Part shown: piece after piece, positions 38,701-49,020 of the stretch | Numbering within the stretch: the first letter of the stretch is position 1 | Layout of the letters: each line of letters opens with the position of its first letter | NCBI GenBank assembly: GCA_002964805.2 | Contig: PUDQ02000003.1 | Location: forward strand, 2,976,001 to 3,040,000 | From: Trametes villosa | Lineage: Eukaryota; Basidiomycota; Agaricomycetes; Polyporales; Polyporaceae | Reading direction: 5' to 3' | Length of the DNA: 64,000 nt | The notes under the pieces: generated by a model | Seen by the model: only the letters and a program-made list of their open reading frames with translations | Told to the model about the DNA's origin: nothing | Database searches by the model: none | Program-made: the position numbers and the translations under genes

Positions 38701-41437
38701 GCAACGCGAAACGGGCGAGCTATCGCCCGGATCGCGTCGCCCTAGATGGCCACTATATACACTGTATAGCGTCGTTAGTACGCACCGTATCGACTTGCTC
38801 CATTAATAAGGATTGTAGTGCTTGACAATACGAATCGAATGAGCCGCTTGCGGGGCGAATCGGTCAGGAATTGAGCGAGCTATCGAAGGAGAGAGTCGCC
38901 TAGGGGGAGTGGTAAGTGGTAAACCTGCCTAATCGGGGAGGTGCCCAGCCGAGAGCCAAAGCGCCGGTGTTCCCGCGCTGAATAGATGTCCGGGAGGCCC
39001 GGAAAGATGAGATTAGACTGTTATCTCCAAGAGATAACAGTCACCGGCGCTGATAAGGAGCCACCGCGGAGATTGACCGTATATAGTAGGTGCCGGGGGC
39101 AAACCGGAGCTTTCGGCGGGGGAATGTAATACAATAGGAGGCCCTACGGTTCGTAGTGCAATAAGGCGCAGGCTAACTGACGGTAAATGATATATCATAA
39201 CTACCACAGCTTGTGGTAGACGGCTCGTTGCCGTCGTCCGACGTGTCGTCGATGACACGCTGAGCGAACATCCGCTGTACTGTAGCGGATTTCTTCCCGT
39301 AGTTGGGACATTTCGCGTCGCTCGCGAAGTGGCCTATTTGACCACAGGAATAGCACTTAAGAGGTGCTTTCTGAGTCTTATCAATCCGCGCAGTTGACGC
39401 GGATTGCTGCACCGCGCCAGACTGACGCGGTACCGAACCACCTCGCACGTCTGTCGAAGGGCGTTTAAAGCCAGTAGTAGCTTTATGTATCGTAATATTA
39501 TTACTACGGGAAGCCGAAGCCGTTGGCTTCCTAAGTACATTACGCACTCCTCGTTGCGGGCGTGCCTCTACCGTCGGCTTAGCACCGGTGTTCGGTATAG
39601 TATGTGCTCGCGAAGGTTCGCGAGCTAACTTCCGAAGCCGCATAGCGCGCGACTTCTGCTCAATATCTTGAGCCACTTGGTACAATTGTGCCAAGTCGTG
39701 TTCTTGAGGAGACATACCGTTAACAACGGTAAGTAGGTACTCGATGTCTTCGGGTAACGCCTCAATGAACTTCCTACGCAATTGGAAGGGCGTAGGCTTC
39801 TCCCACATCCTTTCGGATATGTACAGCAGCTTCTCATATAAAGCTGCAACCCCTCCGTCACTGGAGCGGTAAACTAGCGAAGCATACTGTTGCTCCGCAA
39901 GTAGGTTCAAGTCCTTATGGATGAACCTACGGTAGAGTGCTATAACAGTCTCCTCGAATATCCAGTCGCGCTTATCGCGCGACGGAGACTGTATAGTGTT
40001 GTAGAACCACGTAGCGGCATCACCGCTAAGTGCAGTGCCCAATATTCGGACACGGTCACGGTCCATCCTAGGACCCGTGATCCTCAACGTGTTGAAGTAC
40101 TCGAGGAGGCCTCGCAGCCATACCTCGAGTGCGTCGAGATCGTCCTTCCCCTCGTATGTCTTGGGTGGCGCAAGTTTCGCCACCTTCAAGTACGCAGGGG
40201 GATCACCCTCTGGAGGTGATCCAACCATCTCATCTATCATCCGTATGAGACGGCTGATCGTTACACCATCACGAGGCCCTACTACAGGCCCCGTGTATGC
40301 CAGCGGTTCCGTAGTTTCCGCTGGCTGCATAGGAGGTAATCCTCCGTAATATGCAGACGCTCCCATTGAACGTCGAGGGTGTTTCCAGTCCCATAGTCCA
40401 GGCGGCCGTTCTTGACGGTACGCGGGTCCTTGGGACGCAGACATTGGCTCAGCGGGATAATCGCTGGGCGAGGATGGAATTGGCTGCGCGACGTGCGCAG
40501 TCCTAGTCGAGCCTTGCGGATTATCGAATGCCACGTTCCGAGTAGGAACGGCATTCTGTGCATCGCCAGTTCGACGGTTTGACGAGGACGGCGGCAGTTG
40601 CGCCGTCGTGTGCGGTGGATCATACAGCCCCGCACGACTCAGTCGCTCAATCCGGCCAGCGACGATACGCTGGCGAGGATCCAATAGTGCATCCTCTACT
40701 TCGCGATCATCCGCGAAGTTCTCCATTTGCGGATCAGCAGCTGAGCTGATATGTGTGTCTATGGTTGCCCTTGTCATAGGCAACTCGTCGCTTTCATCCT
40801 CACCAGCCACGATAGGCTGACGAATGTGGTGCCCTACATCGGCATCCTCACTTACCGCTATAGCGCGAGCGGTAAGGTCCTCCTCGTCTTCTTCGTCCAT
40901 TAGGTCACCTAGGCCTAATTCCGCTAATGCGGACTGCAGAGCGAGGTTCGTCTCGTTTTCTGCCTCGAGTATCTGCTTCTGCAGCAGACGGAATCGTTTC
41001 TTCGATTCCCGAACTACCATGCGCAACGGCGCAAGGTTCAGTGCCGGTGCCGCCGACACTGACGAGCTCGCAGCCAACTGCTGCGAGCGTCCCTCACGCA
41101 GATCCTGCCAGTCTTGCCCAATGTTGGCAAGACTCCGACTGTTAAGCGAGCTCGCAGCAGAGCCCGATCGTCGTGACGGGCCTGCTTGGTCTGAAGCCGG
41201 TCGTCCAGCATGCACGCTGGCAGTCGCACGACCCCTAGTAGGGTTCGTGGTATTGTCCAAGCCGCCGGATACCACTGATTGTGGTATCGAGGGTCCACCC
41301 TCGCCCTCTGTAGGTCGAGGGAGTGACGTGGCGGGTTGACCCGCGCCGAATTCAGCGCGGGGGGGTTGGTTCGAGGTAGAAGTCGAGGCCCGCGGAGTTC
41401 GCGGGTCCGTGGGGTTGTTTGAGCTGTGGTGGCTCAT
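35788..41437 (-). pseudogene. Gag and aspartic protease, interrupted by foldback copy 2
   Basis: The start is MSHHSSNNPTDPRTPRAS. The N-terminal half is disordered with a coiled stretch. The capsid-like Gag core includes PKTYEGKDDLDALEVWL, LSGDAATWFYNTIQSP and RRKFIEALPEDIEYLL. A CCHC knuckle follows (CYSCGQIGHFASDAKC). The frame is then broken at 39,215 by the 2,613-bp element and resumes at 36,602. Without the insertion and one target-duplication copy it would be an open frame of about 1,009 aa. The retropepsin reads ALFDLGCTTDSIT, with Leu (TTG) where Ser or Thr is normal in the D-S/T-G triad, then DVVLGTTFCRKHG. It ends at TAG (35788-35790), after which Pol continues in frame. Not expressible as one protein now. 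Confidence 0.85.
36603..39215. mobile_element. Foldback-type element, copy 2 (2,613 bp)
   Basis: Same length and ends as 18,610-21,222, but inverted. Flanked by GTAGACG (36596-36602 and 39216-39222), a 7-bp duplication inside the Gag-protease coding frame. Arms of about 1 kb pair with each other. No gene inside. Confidence 0.85.
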
Positions 41438-41541
41438 TCTTGCTGGATGCGGATGGGGGTTGCTAGGAGATTAGAGTTCGATGACGTGGTTGCACGTCGA
41501 GCCCCAAATCGGGCGATTCTAACACGGTAAGAGTAAAAAAG

Positions 41542-41829
41542 TGTAAAACTCACGGGTGTCGGGCACTTCTGATGCCCGCAGTCTCCAAGTACTCTGGTCC
41601 GGGCTCTATTAGGGCTCGGCGTACTCGGGAGATGGTGGGGCAGTTGTAGAAGGCTGCCCTCACCAGACGCGCGGGCTCCGAATACCCGCGCGTCGTACGC
41701 GTCTATCTAATACATGATATCTACGCGGTATCTTATCCTAGCGCAACTAGCGCTAGGTACATCTCGCGACATAGCGCAACTAGCGCTATGTCCTGCAATA
41801 ACCCGTAACGACCACGGAGGGTCGTTACA
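41542..41829 (-). repeat. 5' LTR
   Basis: 288 bp, same ends as the 3' LTR; differences are confined to the last bases near the U5 end. The leader between it and the Gag ATG (41,438-41,541) shows no clear tRNA primer site directly after the LTR. Confidence 0.93.
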
Positions 41830-42565
41830 CATGGCTTGCACGTAAGCGGGCGTCGGCGACAGTCTCTGCATCGAAAGGTGGCCGGCCGGCCGCACGAGGA
41901 ACATGGGACAACACCGTCCTCTGGAGCCTGGTCGCACCCTTCGTATCTTAAAAGCTCGTCGAGAAAGCTCTTGCGAAGGGGCAACCAGCTCCGGATCTTG
42001 GCCTGAGAGTAATAAGTTCGTGAGGATCAGGATAGCCAGACGTAGGAGCGGCCGCCTAGTATGCGGCGGTGGAAAGGCATACCGCTGCTCGTAACTCTTG
42101 ACGGACACGCTTCTTCGGATCTATGTTGTGCTCGTGAGAGCCTCCACTGTCTTCAGCAGCGTCCGGCGGAAGCGTGTTGAGGATGCGGGAGGCTTCCTCC
42201 GAGTCTTCAATGTTTCCGGTGGGTTGGGGGATCTCCGCGCTCGTCGAGGTGTTCGATGTACGCGAGAACGTCAGATTGGCGGCGTCCACGGTTATAGCCC
42301 GACTATGGACTTGATGGCCAAGGCGTCGCCCATCCGCAGACGCGCGTACGTTGATATTATCGACATGAACGACGTGCGAGCCTCCACCGACGGTTGGTTG
42401 TTCAGTCGAGATCGCCGCTGTGCTGCCGGCGCCTTGCGCACTGCTCGTCCGAGGGTTGCTTGTACTGCTCGTGCGGGAAAGATCGACTTCTTTGAATTTG
42501 GCTCGTTTATTCGGTTTCTTGCCTGAGCTGGACGTGCGTGAGCGTTTGCCGGTACCTCTCGCCAT
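41830..42565 (-). pseudogene. KDZ transposase 4, N-terminal fragment truncated by the retrotransposon
   Basis: The start is MARGTGKRSRTSSSGKKPNK, followed by a Ser/Thr-rich exon. An intron near 42,080-42,005 follows. The CxC2-like segment is RKSFLDELLRYEGCDQAPED..VPCSSCGRP..FRCRDCRR..CKPC. The frame stops at the LTR boundary in the middle of the cysteine cluster, so the catalytic core is lost. It is divergent from KCP-C, echoing the transposase/KCP-B arrangement of the inner element. Confidence 0.8.
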
Positions 42566-44104
42566 GTCAGGCCTGATGCTGCTTGTGTCCGAGCGCGGCT
42601 GCGCGAGTTGACCGTGGTGGCTGAGCGTGCCAGTGCAAGGTGCAAGGCGCCTGCTCGCGGTACTCGCCGCGCACTCTGGCTCCCGCCACCCTGGCATGTG
42701 CGCCGTGCCCAGTGCATTCCGCTCGATTAACTTACAGCCGTCAGTCATTAAATATCCTGCGGCTACGCTATGCTCGAGTACAGTAATTTATGTATCCTGG
42801 ATTTTGCCTTGGGGGCGGACTCGGCGCTCACTCGACTCGGTGTTTATGTCTGGGAGCTCACGCTCGAGGCTCACAATCTATGGTACCCCCATGACTGAAG
42901 TACCAGCACCTGCCTTATGCACACCTTGCAAATACAAAGACGTCAGTGCTATAATATTCACTGACATGGTCTCGTAACCCACTTATAAGGAGTCCTGGCC
43001 GTATGTTCAACGCATTGCAAGAGCCGCTTTGCACACAGGTATCTCACTATAAGCCCGCACCCCGCGTATACTCTCGCTGCACTAGTACTACTTGCTTTGG
43101 CTTCTACTTTCTGTTCACGGGACATGCACGGTGCGTACGTGGATCGTGATGTATACAACTCTCGATGCAGCCTCGCACAGTCGAGGTATTGTACCTGATA
43201 CATACGGGTGCTAACGCTGAATTACTAGCCCTCGCTCCGCTCACGGGACACACTCAGCGCGACTCTCTACGGCCGTGGTACTGCAGTACATGCACCGAGT
43301 GCTCCGTAGACAAGGGCGGCGGGCACGAGATGATGCTCAAGGCGGGCCAATGCGCTGACCTTTGGGACATCTGTGCTATGTATTACCTGACACCGTTTTC
43401 CGCAGGTGAGTATCGCGCAATAGAGATTTGTAGGCGAGCTTACGCAGGAGAGCGGGGCGATGTGCACGACTTGCACTGGGTGTCGCATGAGGTCGGTGCG
43501 TGCCAGTTCTGACCGCCCTCGCGCGAAGAGCGGGCTCATGGCGTCGCGCTCGCGCTGCGGCGCATGAGGTCAACGCGAACGGGCGGCCCTCGAACGCGGA
43601 GCCCGTTGATGGCCTCGCGCTGAACGTCGCATGAGGTCAGCGCGATCGGGCGACGTTGATCGACGTTCTGCCGCCGATCGCACACGCCCCGGGACGGACT
43701 CGCAGGGGTGTGGCCGCGGCGCAGCTTCCGCTTCAGAGTGCAGGGGACCATATCTAGTACAGGCTGAACGAATTGTTAGCATAGCTAGACGGTGACCGAC
43801 AGGGAGATATGGACTTACTACATGCAACGGACCGCGCGGAGGCGGCTGACGACCGGCGAGCGGATGGAACCCCTCCGTGGCCTCAGATCGATCACCGTGC
43901 CAGAAAAGGTCGGTATCGGGCGGGCGCACCAATTCTCCTGCGCGCGGATTCAGTCCCAGACGGCGGCGGGGGTTGGGCCGAAACGGCACCCGCAGTGCAC
44001 CGTCTTCACACCTGCTCGCCCCCATCTTCGCAACAGTCCCGCCTATCGTTCAGCAACAGGGCACCTCCCCCGTCTCCCCCTCCATCGACGTCATCCTCAA
44101 CGAC
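42566..44104. other. Gap between KDZ 4 fragment and KCP-C, no supported gene
   Basis: In the inner element this position holds the viroplasmin-like gene; no such motif is visible here. Small ORFs lack recognisable features. A degenerate repeat (CGCATGAGGTC) occurs at 43,484, 43,561 and 43,628. Confidence 0.4.
43484..43660. repeat. Degenerate 67-77 bp repeat
   Basis: Three copies of CGCATGAGGTC followed by GCG-rich sequence at 43,484, 43,561 and 43,628, with intervening GCGCGAAGAGCGGGCTC-like blocks. Confidence 0.5.
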
Positions 44105-46864
44105 ATGGGGCGACCCTCCTGGGCGACCAAAGAGCAGACAGAATGGCTCTGGTCGCGACATGCCGAGTTCGTGGAAACGCGAGGGCGCACCCCTGCCAAA
44201 ATCAAGAACGATGAGGAGAAGCAAAGCTCCTTCATGACCAAGACGTACCAGGGATTCTTCGACCGTTGGCCGCTCCCGGAGGGCCCGGTGCCGGTTCAGG
44301 TGAACACCGGAGAGGCGGGCGCCGCAGACGAGGAGGGAGATGAGTCTGTCGACGAGGATGCCGGTGAAGAGAACAGCGGCGACAAGAAGAAGCGCAAACA
44401 GAAGCCTAAGACTGCCAAGGAGGCGCGAGAGGAGGTCAGTGCAGCTCGCGCATGTTGCAGATGAGGGACTCACGAAATCCACAGCAAATATTCTGGTGGT
44501 ACTACAATCGACGCAACCATACGGCCCCGGACGTCAAAGCGGACGCATCAGGCCGCAAGTCGTTCACGCTTTCGGTGAAGAAGCCCCGGACCCGACAGCC
44601 CTACCAAGCGTACATGAACCTCTACCACGCGAAAATCATGCCTGTCATCTCTCAGCGCTACACTGAATACAAGGCCACCCTTCCCACGGAGAGCACGCCG
44701 ATGCCCTGGTGGACGTTCTGCATGGAGGAGACGAAGAAGCTTCTTGCTGGCGAGACGGACACGGTGAAGGGTGAGGTCGAGAAGCACAGGAAGAAGCCGA
44801 CGGAGAGCGTCGACTGGGACCTCATCCTCAACGCTGAGGAAGATGAGGTCGACGTGTCCACCCTGCAGCAACAAGCGCAGCATTGTCTAGGGTAAGCATG
44901 GTCCCCGGGTGTTGATCGAACAGCGCAGAACTTACAAGGGATACATAGCGTCATCGAAAATCTTCCGAAGGCTCTCCAAGCGGTCTTGGAGGCCGTGGAG
45001 AGGCAAACCGGCTGGAAGGGGACGATTATCGTCGGAGGCCTACGCCCCGACACCGGCAAGATGATGACCCTGGGGTACGTGAACCATCAGCATTGCATTA
45101 GTGGACTACAGCCCTCTGACACGGGTACGTACCTGCAGCGTCCACCAGGGACGCACTCTAAACCTCGGGAACACTCTCGACGACGCTTCGGATGCTTGGG
45201 CCCCATTCGAAGAGGCGTTCACGAAGTTCCTGACCACCTGCTTTCGTGAGTACCGTATTTGCCTGCTAGCGAAACTAGAACTTACCGATGTGTAGCCGTG
45301 GATGCTGGAGAGAAGCTCAACGCAGCCTATCGCAGCCTCGGGGATGCAGGGGGAACAAACATCGAGTCGAACACACCGCCGGTGGACGGAGACACGGCCG
45401 CGAGCGGCAGCGCCGCGGTGGGCAAGCCCGGTTCGACGTCGTCGGCAGACGGCCCGTCTGCCTCCTCGACGACGGCAAAGGCCCCCGCTACTCAAGATAC
45501 AGTGGACAACGACGAGGAAGACGAAGAGGAAGAAGAAGACTATGAAGACAGTCGCACCGCAACTGTGCTCAGTAACAGAAGACTATTCGAATCTCTCTTC
45601 GGCGCGACGTCCCCCTTGACGACTAAACCCCCCAAGAAGACTCGGGGCAAGAAGAAGGTCCCGCCTCCGCCAAGCACGCCGCGGGCCACGCGCGCGTCCA
45701 CCCGTAAGAAGAAGGGTCTGGGTGCAGATGAAACACACCCGGAGCCCGCCGCCCCTAACAAACCGGTCATCGCCCCCGACGGCACCAAGGCTCCAGCCGG
45801 GTCGGTCGACGGCGAAGGCGGACCTGCTGCTGCACGAGAGCGCAGCTCCGACGGACGTCCGGAAGGCGATGGTGGGAAGGACGGCGCGGGCGACCAGTTC
45901 GGACAAGGCGGCAGCGGCGGAGAGGGCCTCGGCGACGGCAATGCCGGAGGCAGCGCGTGCCTGGGCGAGAAGGGCGACGTGGATGGTGGAGGCCGTGGGG
46001 ACGCGAACAACGATGGTGGTCGTACCGCTACGGGCGATACAGAACGGGAGGGCGACCGAGATGGCGCCGGTGACAAGCGAACTGGGGGTATGGACGGCGG
46101 CGGGCACGGTGTGGGCGGGAACGGCGTCGAAGGTGAGCCCGACACATCTGGGGGTACGCCAGTCGGCACGAGAGACCTCGGCGACGATGAGGGAGCGCCT
46201 GGGAAGCTTGTGGACGGGATGCCCGCGTGGATGCTGGATGCTCTCGAGTACTTCCAGCTCATCGAGGGCGGGCCGGTCTGGGACCAACTTGTGGAGGATT
46301 GGAAGTTGTTTGAGAGGGCTCTGGGCTTCCCTGGCGGCCAGGTAAGCAAACAAGAAGACCGTCAAATGGAGGGATACATACCTGATCGACGCCCTGCAGA
46401 TTCGGCATCACTGGTTGCCCACCCGGGCACGCCCGGATGAGGTCGGGCAGTGGACCAAGAATGCACGAGACTACGAGAAGCTGCCGAAGATCGAGTCAGC
46501 GAAAGACTTCGGGGCATCGTGGAAGAGCTGGTGGCTCACTCTCCAGCCCGTGTCTCGTACCGCCGATGACGGCGTATGGCCACCGCCCCGCACGGAACCT
46601 CAGGACACCGCGGAGTGGGACTTGGTGCGTCGGGGCGGATGCAACGGCCTCTTCCTCGTTGTGCTCAGCCTAGGTTGGTGGTTGTGGGCAGCGCGCGAGG
46701 GGGGTGAGGGAGTGGAGGAAGCTGTTGAAGCCGCGGGTGACGTGTCGTGGGCGTGCCGCTCGGTGTTGAACAGCATGAGCGCTGCACCTGCTTCTGCTCC
46801 CACGGGGAAGCGAGCGCAAGACGCGTCGTCCGACACCCCAAACAAGCGTGCACGCCTGGAGTAG
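44105..46864 (+). CDS. KCP-C, third KDZ-associated cargo protein (835 aa)
   Basis: Exons 44105-44434, 44485-44891, 44949-45074, 45112-45245, 45296-46341 and 46400-46864 total 2,508 nt in one frame. Exon 3 is 126 nt, exactly as in KCP-B. Landmarks: the MGRPSWATKEQTEWLWSRH start, an acidic then Lys-rich patch (DKKKRKQKPKTAKEAREE), RQPYQAYMNLYHAKIMPVI, LPKALQAVLEAVERQTGWKG, RTLNLGNT, an acidic stretch (DNDEEDEEEEED), a Gly/Asp-rich linker in place of KCP-B's Thr/Pro linker, then AWMLDALEYFQLIEGGPVW, WKSWWLTLQP, GGCNGLFLVVLSLGWWLW and a basic end. It is intact although its neighbouring transposase is destroyed, so it is recent, under selection, or useful to the host. Function unknown. Confidence 0.8.
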
Positions 46865-47289
46865 TACCGGTCACACTAAATGTCCCCTTCTCTATTCTCC
46901 TCGCCTGGTACTGAATGTATTCTTTCCCCGTGCGCCCTCCCTCTTGACGCCCATGACACTCTGAGTCTGGTGGACACACACATTCCCTAATATAGCAGCT
47001 AAGTACACCAGCCGGCGCGCGGCCACTTGACAGGCGCTAAGTACTGGTACAAAACAGAGCAAACTGCCGGACAACTTATGAATGCTAGGAGGGCTACAAG
47101 GGCAAGATATTCGCATCAGCGGTTTGTCGTAAGTAGGCGTATATCGTATGCGGGGTGCGCTGCATGCGCTGAACGTCATGCGGCCCCCTCAGCCTATATC
47201 AAACCGCTGACCGGCGCGTACTACTTACAGGACCCCGTGCGTGAATTACACGCACAACGCTCGCGACATAGGCCGCAACCAGCGCTCGT
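46865..47289. other. 3' flank of KC​P-C, no gene
   Basis: AT-richer sequence leading into the 30-bp array; no ORF with recognisable features. Confidence 0.35.
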
Positions 47290-49020
47290 GCAGTGACTCT
47301 ACAACGCGCGCTCGCGCTCACTCGGGCTCCGTACTACAATGAGTCCGGCTCGCGCACGCTGCACAATCCGCGGACTCGCAGGCGCTCGCTTTCACAACTC
47401 AAGCGTGGCTCACCTCGCGCATTCTACAAGCTCCGGGAAGGTCGACTAACGGCCACACTACAATCGGAGCACGGATCGCGCGCGTTTATTGTACAACTCC
47501 TGGACGCGCTGACGACTACCATACCGTAATCCGCAGGCGCTCGTGGTCTTTTTTACAAGCTACCGTGCGTTTGTACGCGTTCTACAACCCGCAAACACGC
47601 TTGAAGCTTGAATACAAGCCAGGGACGCTTCCGCGCGCGTTCTACAAGCCGCGGGCGTCGTCCCATGCATCCGTTCTACAATCGGACGTGAAGATCCGCT
47701 TCCTTTACAACCAAGTGCGGCTGTCCCGGGCCTGTCCCGGTTTCTACAAAACACGCTCATGCTCACTCAATTTCACGGGCTGCGGCCCACATGCGCTCGC
47801 TTTGACAACCTGTCGCGTGTCCGTGCGCGTTCTACAACCGGCGAACACGCTCACCACCATAATACAAGGCGCGAGCGCTGCCGGGCGCGTTCTACAAGGT
47901 GCGGGCGCCCGAGCACCGTTCTACAATCCGACATGACTTTCTGCTCATTCTACAACGGTGCGCGGCCGTCCTGTTTCGGTTTATACAAACCGCGCCCGCG
48001 TTCACGGGGGCACGTTCTACAACCAGGCGACACCCGGAGTGCGCGTTCTACAACCTACCGTGGCGTACGGCTGTGTTCTACAACCCGCGCGAGCTCCGGC
48101 CACCTTTCTACAACCAAGGACGCTGGGGATGCGCTCTACAAGCGGATGTATAACAGGCCGCGGTAGTACTTATTTACGCGCGTTTTACAAGACGCGGGCG
48201 CCACATCCCGGAAATGTCCGTGGCCCGTGTATTACAATGCACCATGTTCCCCGGCCAAGTTCTACAAGGTATGGGCACTCCGGACACTGTTTCACAACTC
48301 AGGACGCCGGTGGCCGAGTTGTACAAGGTGCGGGCGCTCTGACCGCCATTCTACAACCCAGACGGCAGGGACTCGTTCTACAAGCGGGGAGCGTGTGTAC
48401 TAGTGCCCGAGGCGCTCGTTCTACAACCTACCATCCCGCGCGGCCGTGTTCTACAAGAAGCGGGCGCTCCTGCAGCTGTTCTACAACGCCGGACGTCCGG
48501 AGCGTGTTCTACAACTCGCGTACACCCGGAGCGCGTTGTTCTACAACCCCGGACTGTGCGGGCGCGTTTTACAAGTGGGGGACACGCCAGACACACGTTC
48601 TACAACCTACCGTCGCGCGCGGCCGTATTCTACAAGATGCGGGCGCTTTGGCCGTTGTTTTATAATCCCGGACGGCGCGGGCGCGTTCTACAAGCCGGGA
48701 GCGCGTGTACTACAACCCGCTACCACGCACGGCTATGTTCTACAAGATCCGGGCGCCCCGGGCGCCGTTCTACAACCATGGACGGCGCGGGCGCGTTCTA
48801 CAAGCGGGTAGGACCCCGGAACGGCCTATTACAAGCTGTAGGCTTGCGGAGGACGTTCTACAAGCCGAGAGACTTTCCCAGGGGTATATCACAAAGAGAG
48901 GGTGCCCTATACAGGTTTTACAAGCGGGTAGGGGAAGGGGATGCCCGGTAGCCGAGTAATACAATATCAATTAGGGCTGCTTGCCTTGTATAAAGAGTAA
49001 TACAACCGGGGGACAGTATT
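47290..49020. repeat. About 30-bp minisatellite array built on TTCTACAA
   Basis: More than 45 spaced copies of TTCTACAA or close variants (TTTTACAA, ATTACAA), with exact 30-bp steps in places (48,016, 48,046, 48,076, 48,106). The intervening bases are variable and GC-rich. It follows KCP-C as the TTTGTACAAT repeats follow KCP-B, so it may be the subterminal array of the fourth KDZ element. Not a CRISPR: spacers are not unique in length class or origin and the genome is eukaryotic. Confidence 0.8.

Larger units (their letters stand above)
28691..41829 (-). mobile_element. Ty3/Gypsy chromovirus-type LTR retrotransposon (13.1 kb, with a nested 2.6-kb element)
   Basis: Two 288-bp LTRs (28691-28978 and 41542-41829), each TG..CA on the coding strand, differ at only a few positions, all near the U5 end. 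Coding is on the minus strand: Gag-protease (broken by the nested foldback element), Pol with reverse transcriptase, RNase H, integrase and chromodomain, and an extra 847-aa ORF. A purine tract abuts the 3' LTR. There is no 5-bp target duplication (CATTC left, CATGG right), and the flanks are pieces of KDZ genes in opposite orientation. Without the nested element it is about 10.5 kb. Short perfect hairpins occur every few tens of bases throughout. Confidence 0.92.

Noticed and set aside
37000..38800. Several 60-120 aa ORFs inside the foldback elements
   Set aside because: They mirror each other across the two inverted arms and lack domains; products of the GC-rich inverted repeats.
41459..41490. 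tRNA-Leu-like primer binding site
   Set aside because: GGTTGCTAGGAGATT resembles a tRNA complement but is on the non-coding strand of the element and not next to the LTR.
28686..41834. CAT as target duplication of the Gypsy element
   Set aside because: Only three of five flanking bases match (CATTC and CATGG); chance similarity.
47290..49020. Regular ~30-bp spaced repeats as a CRISPR array
   Set aside because: The genome is clearly eukaryotic, the conserved core is only about 8 bp, and no cas genes are present; it is a minisatellite.
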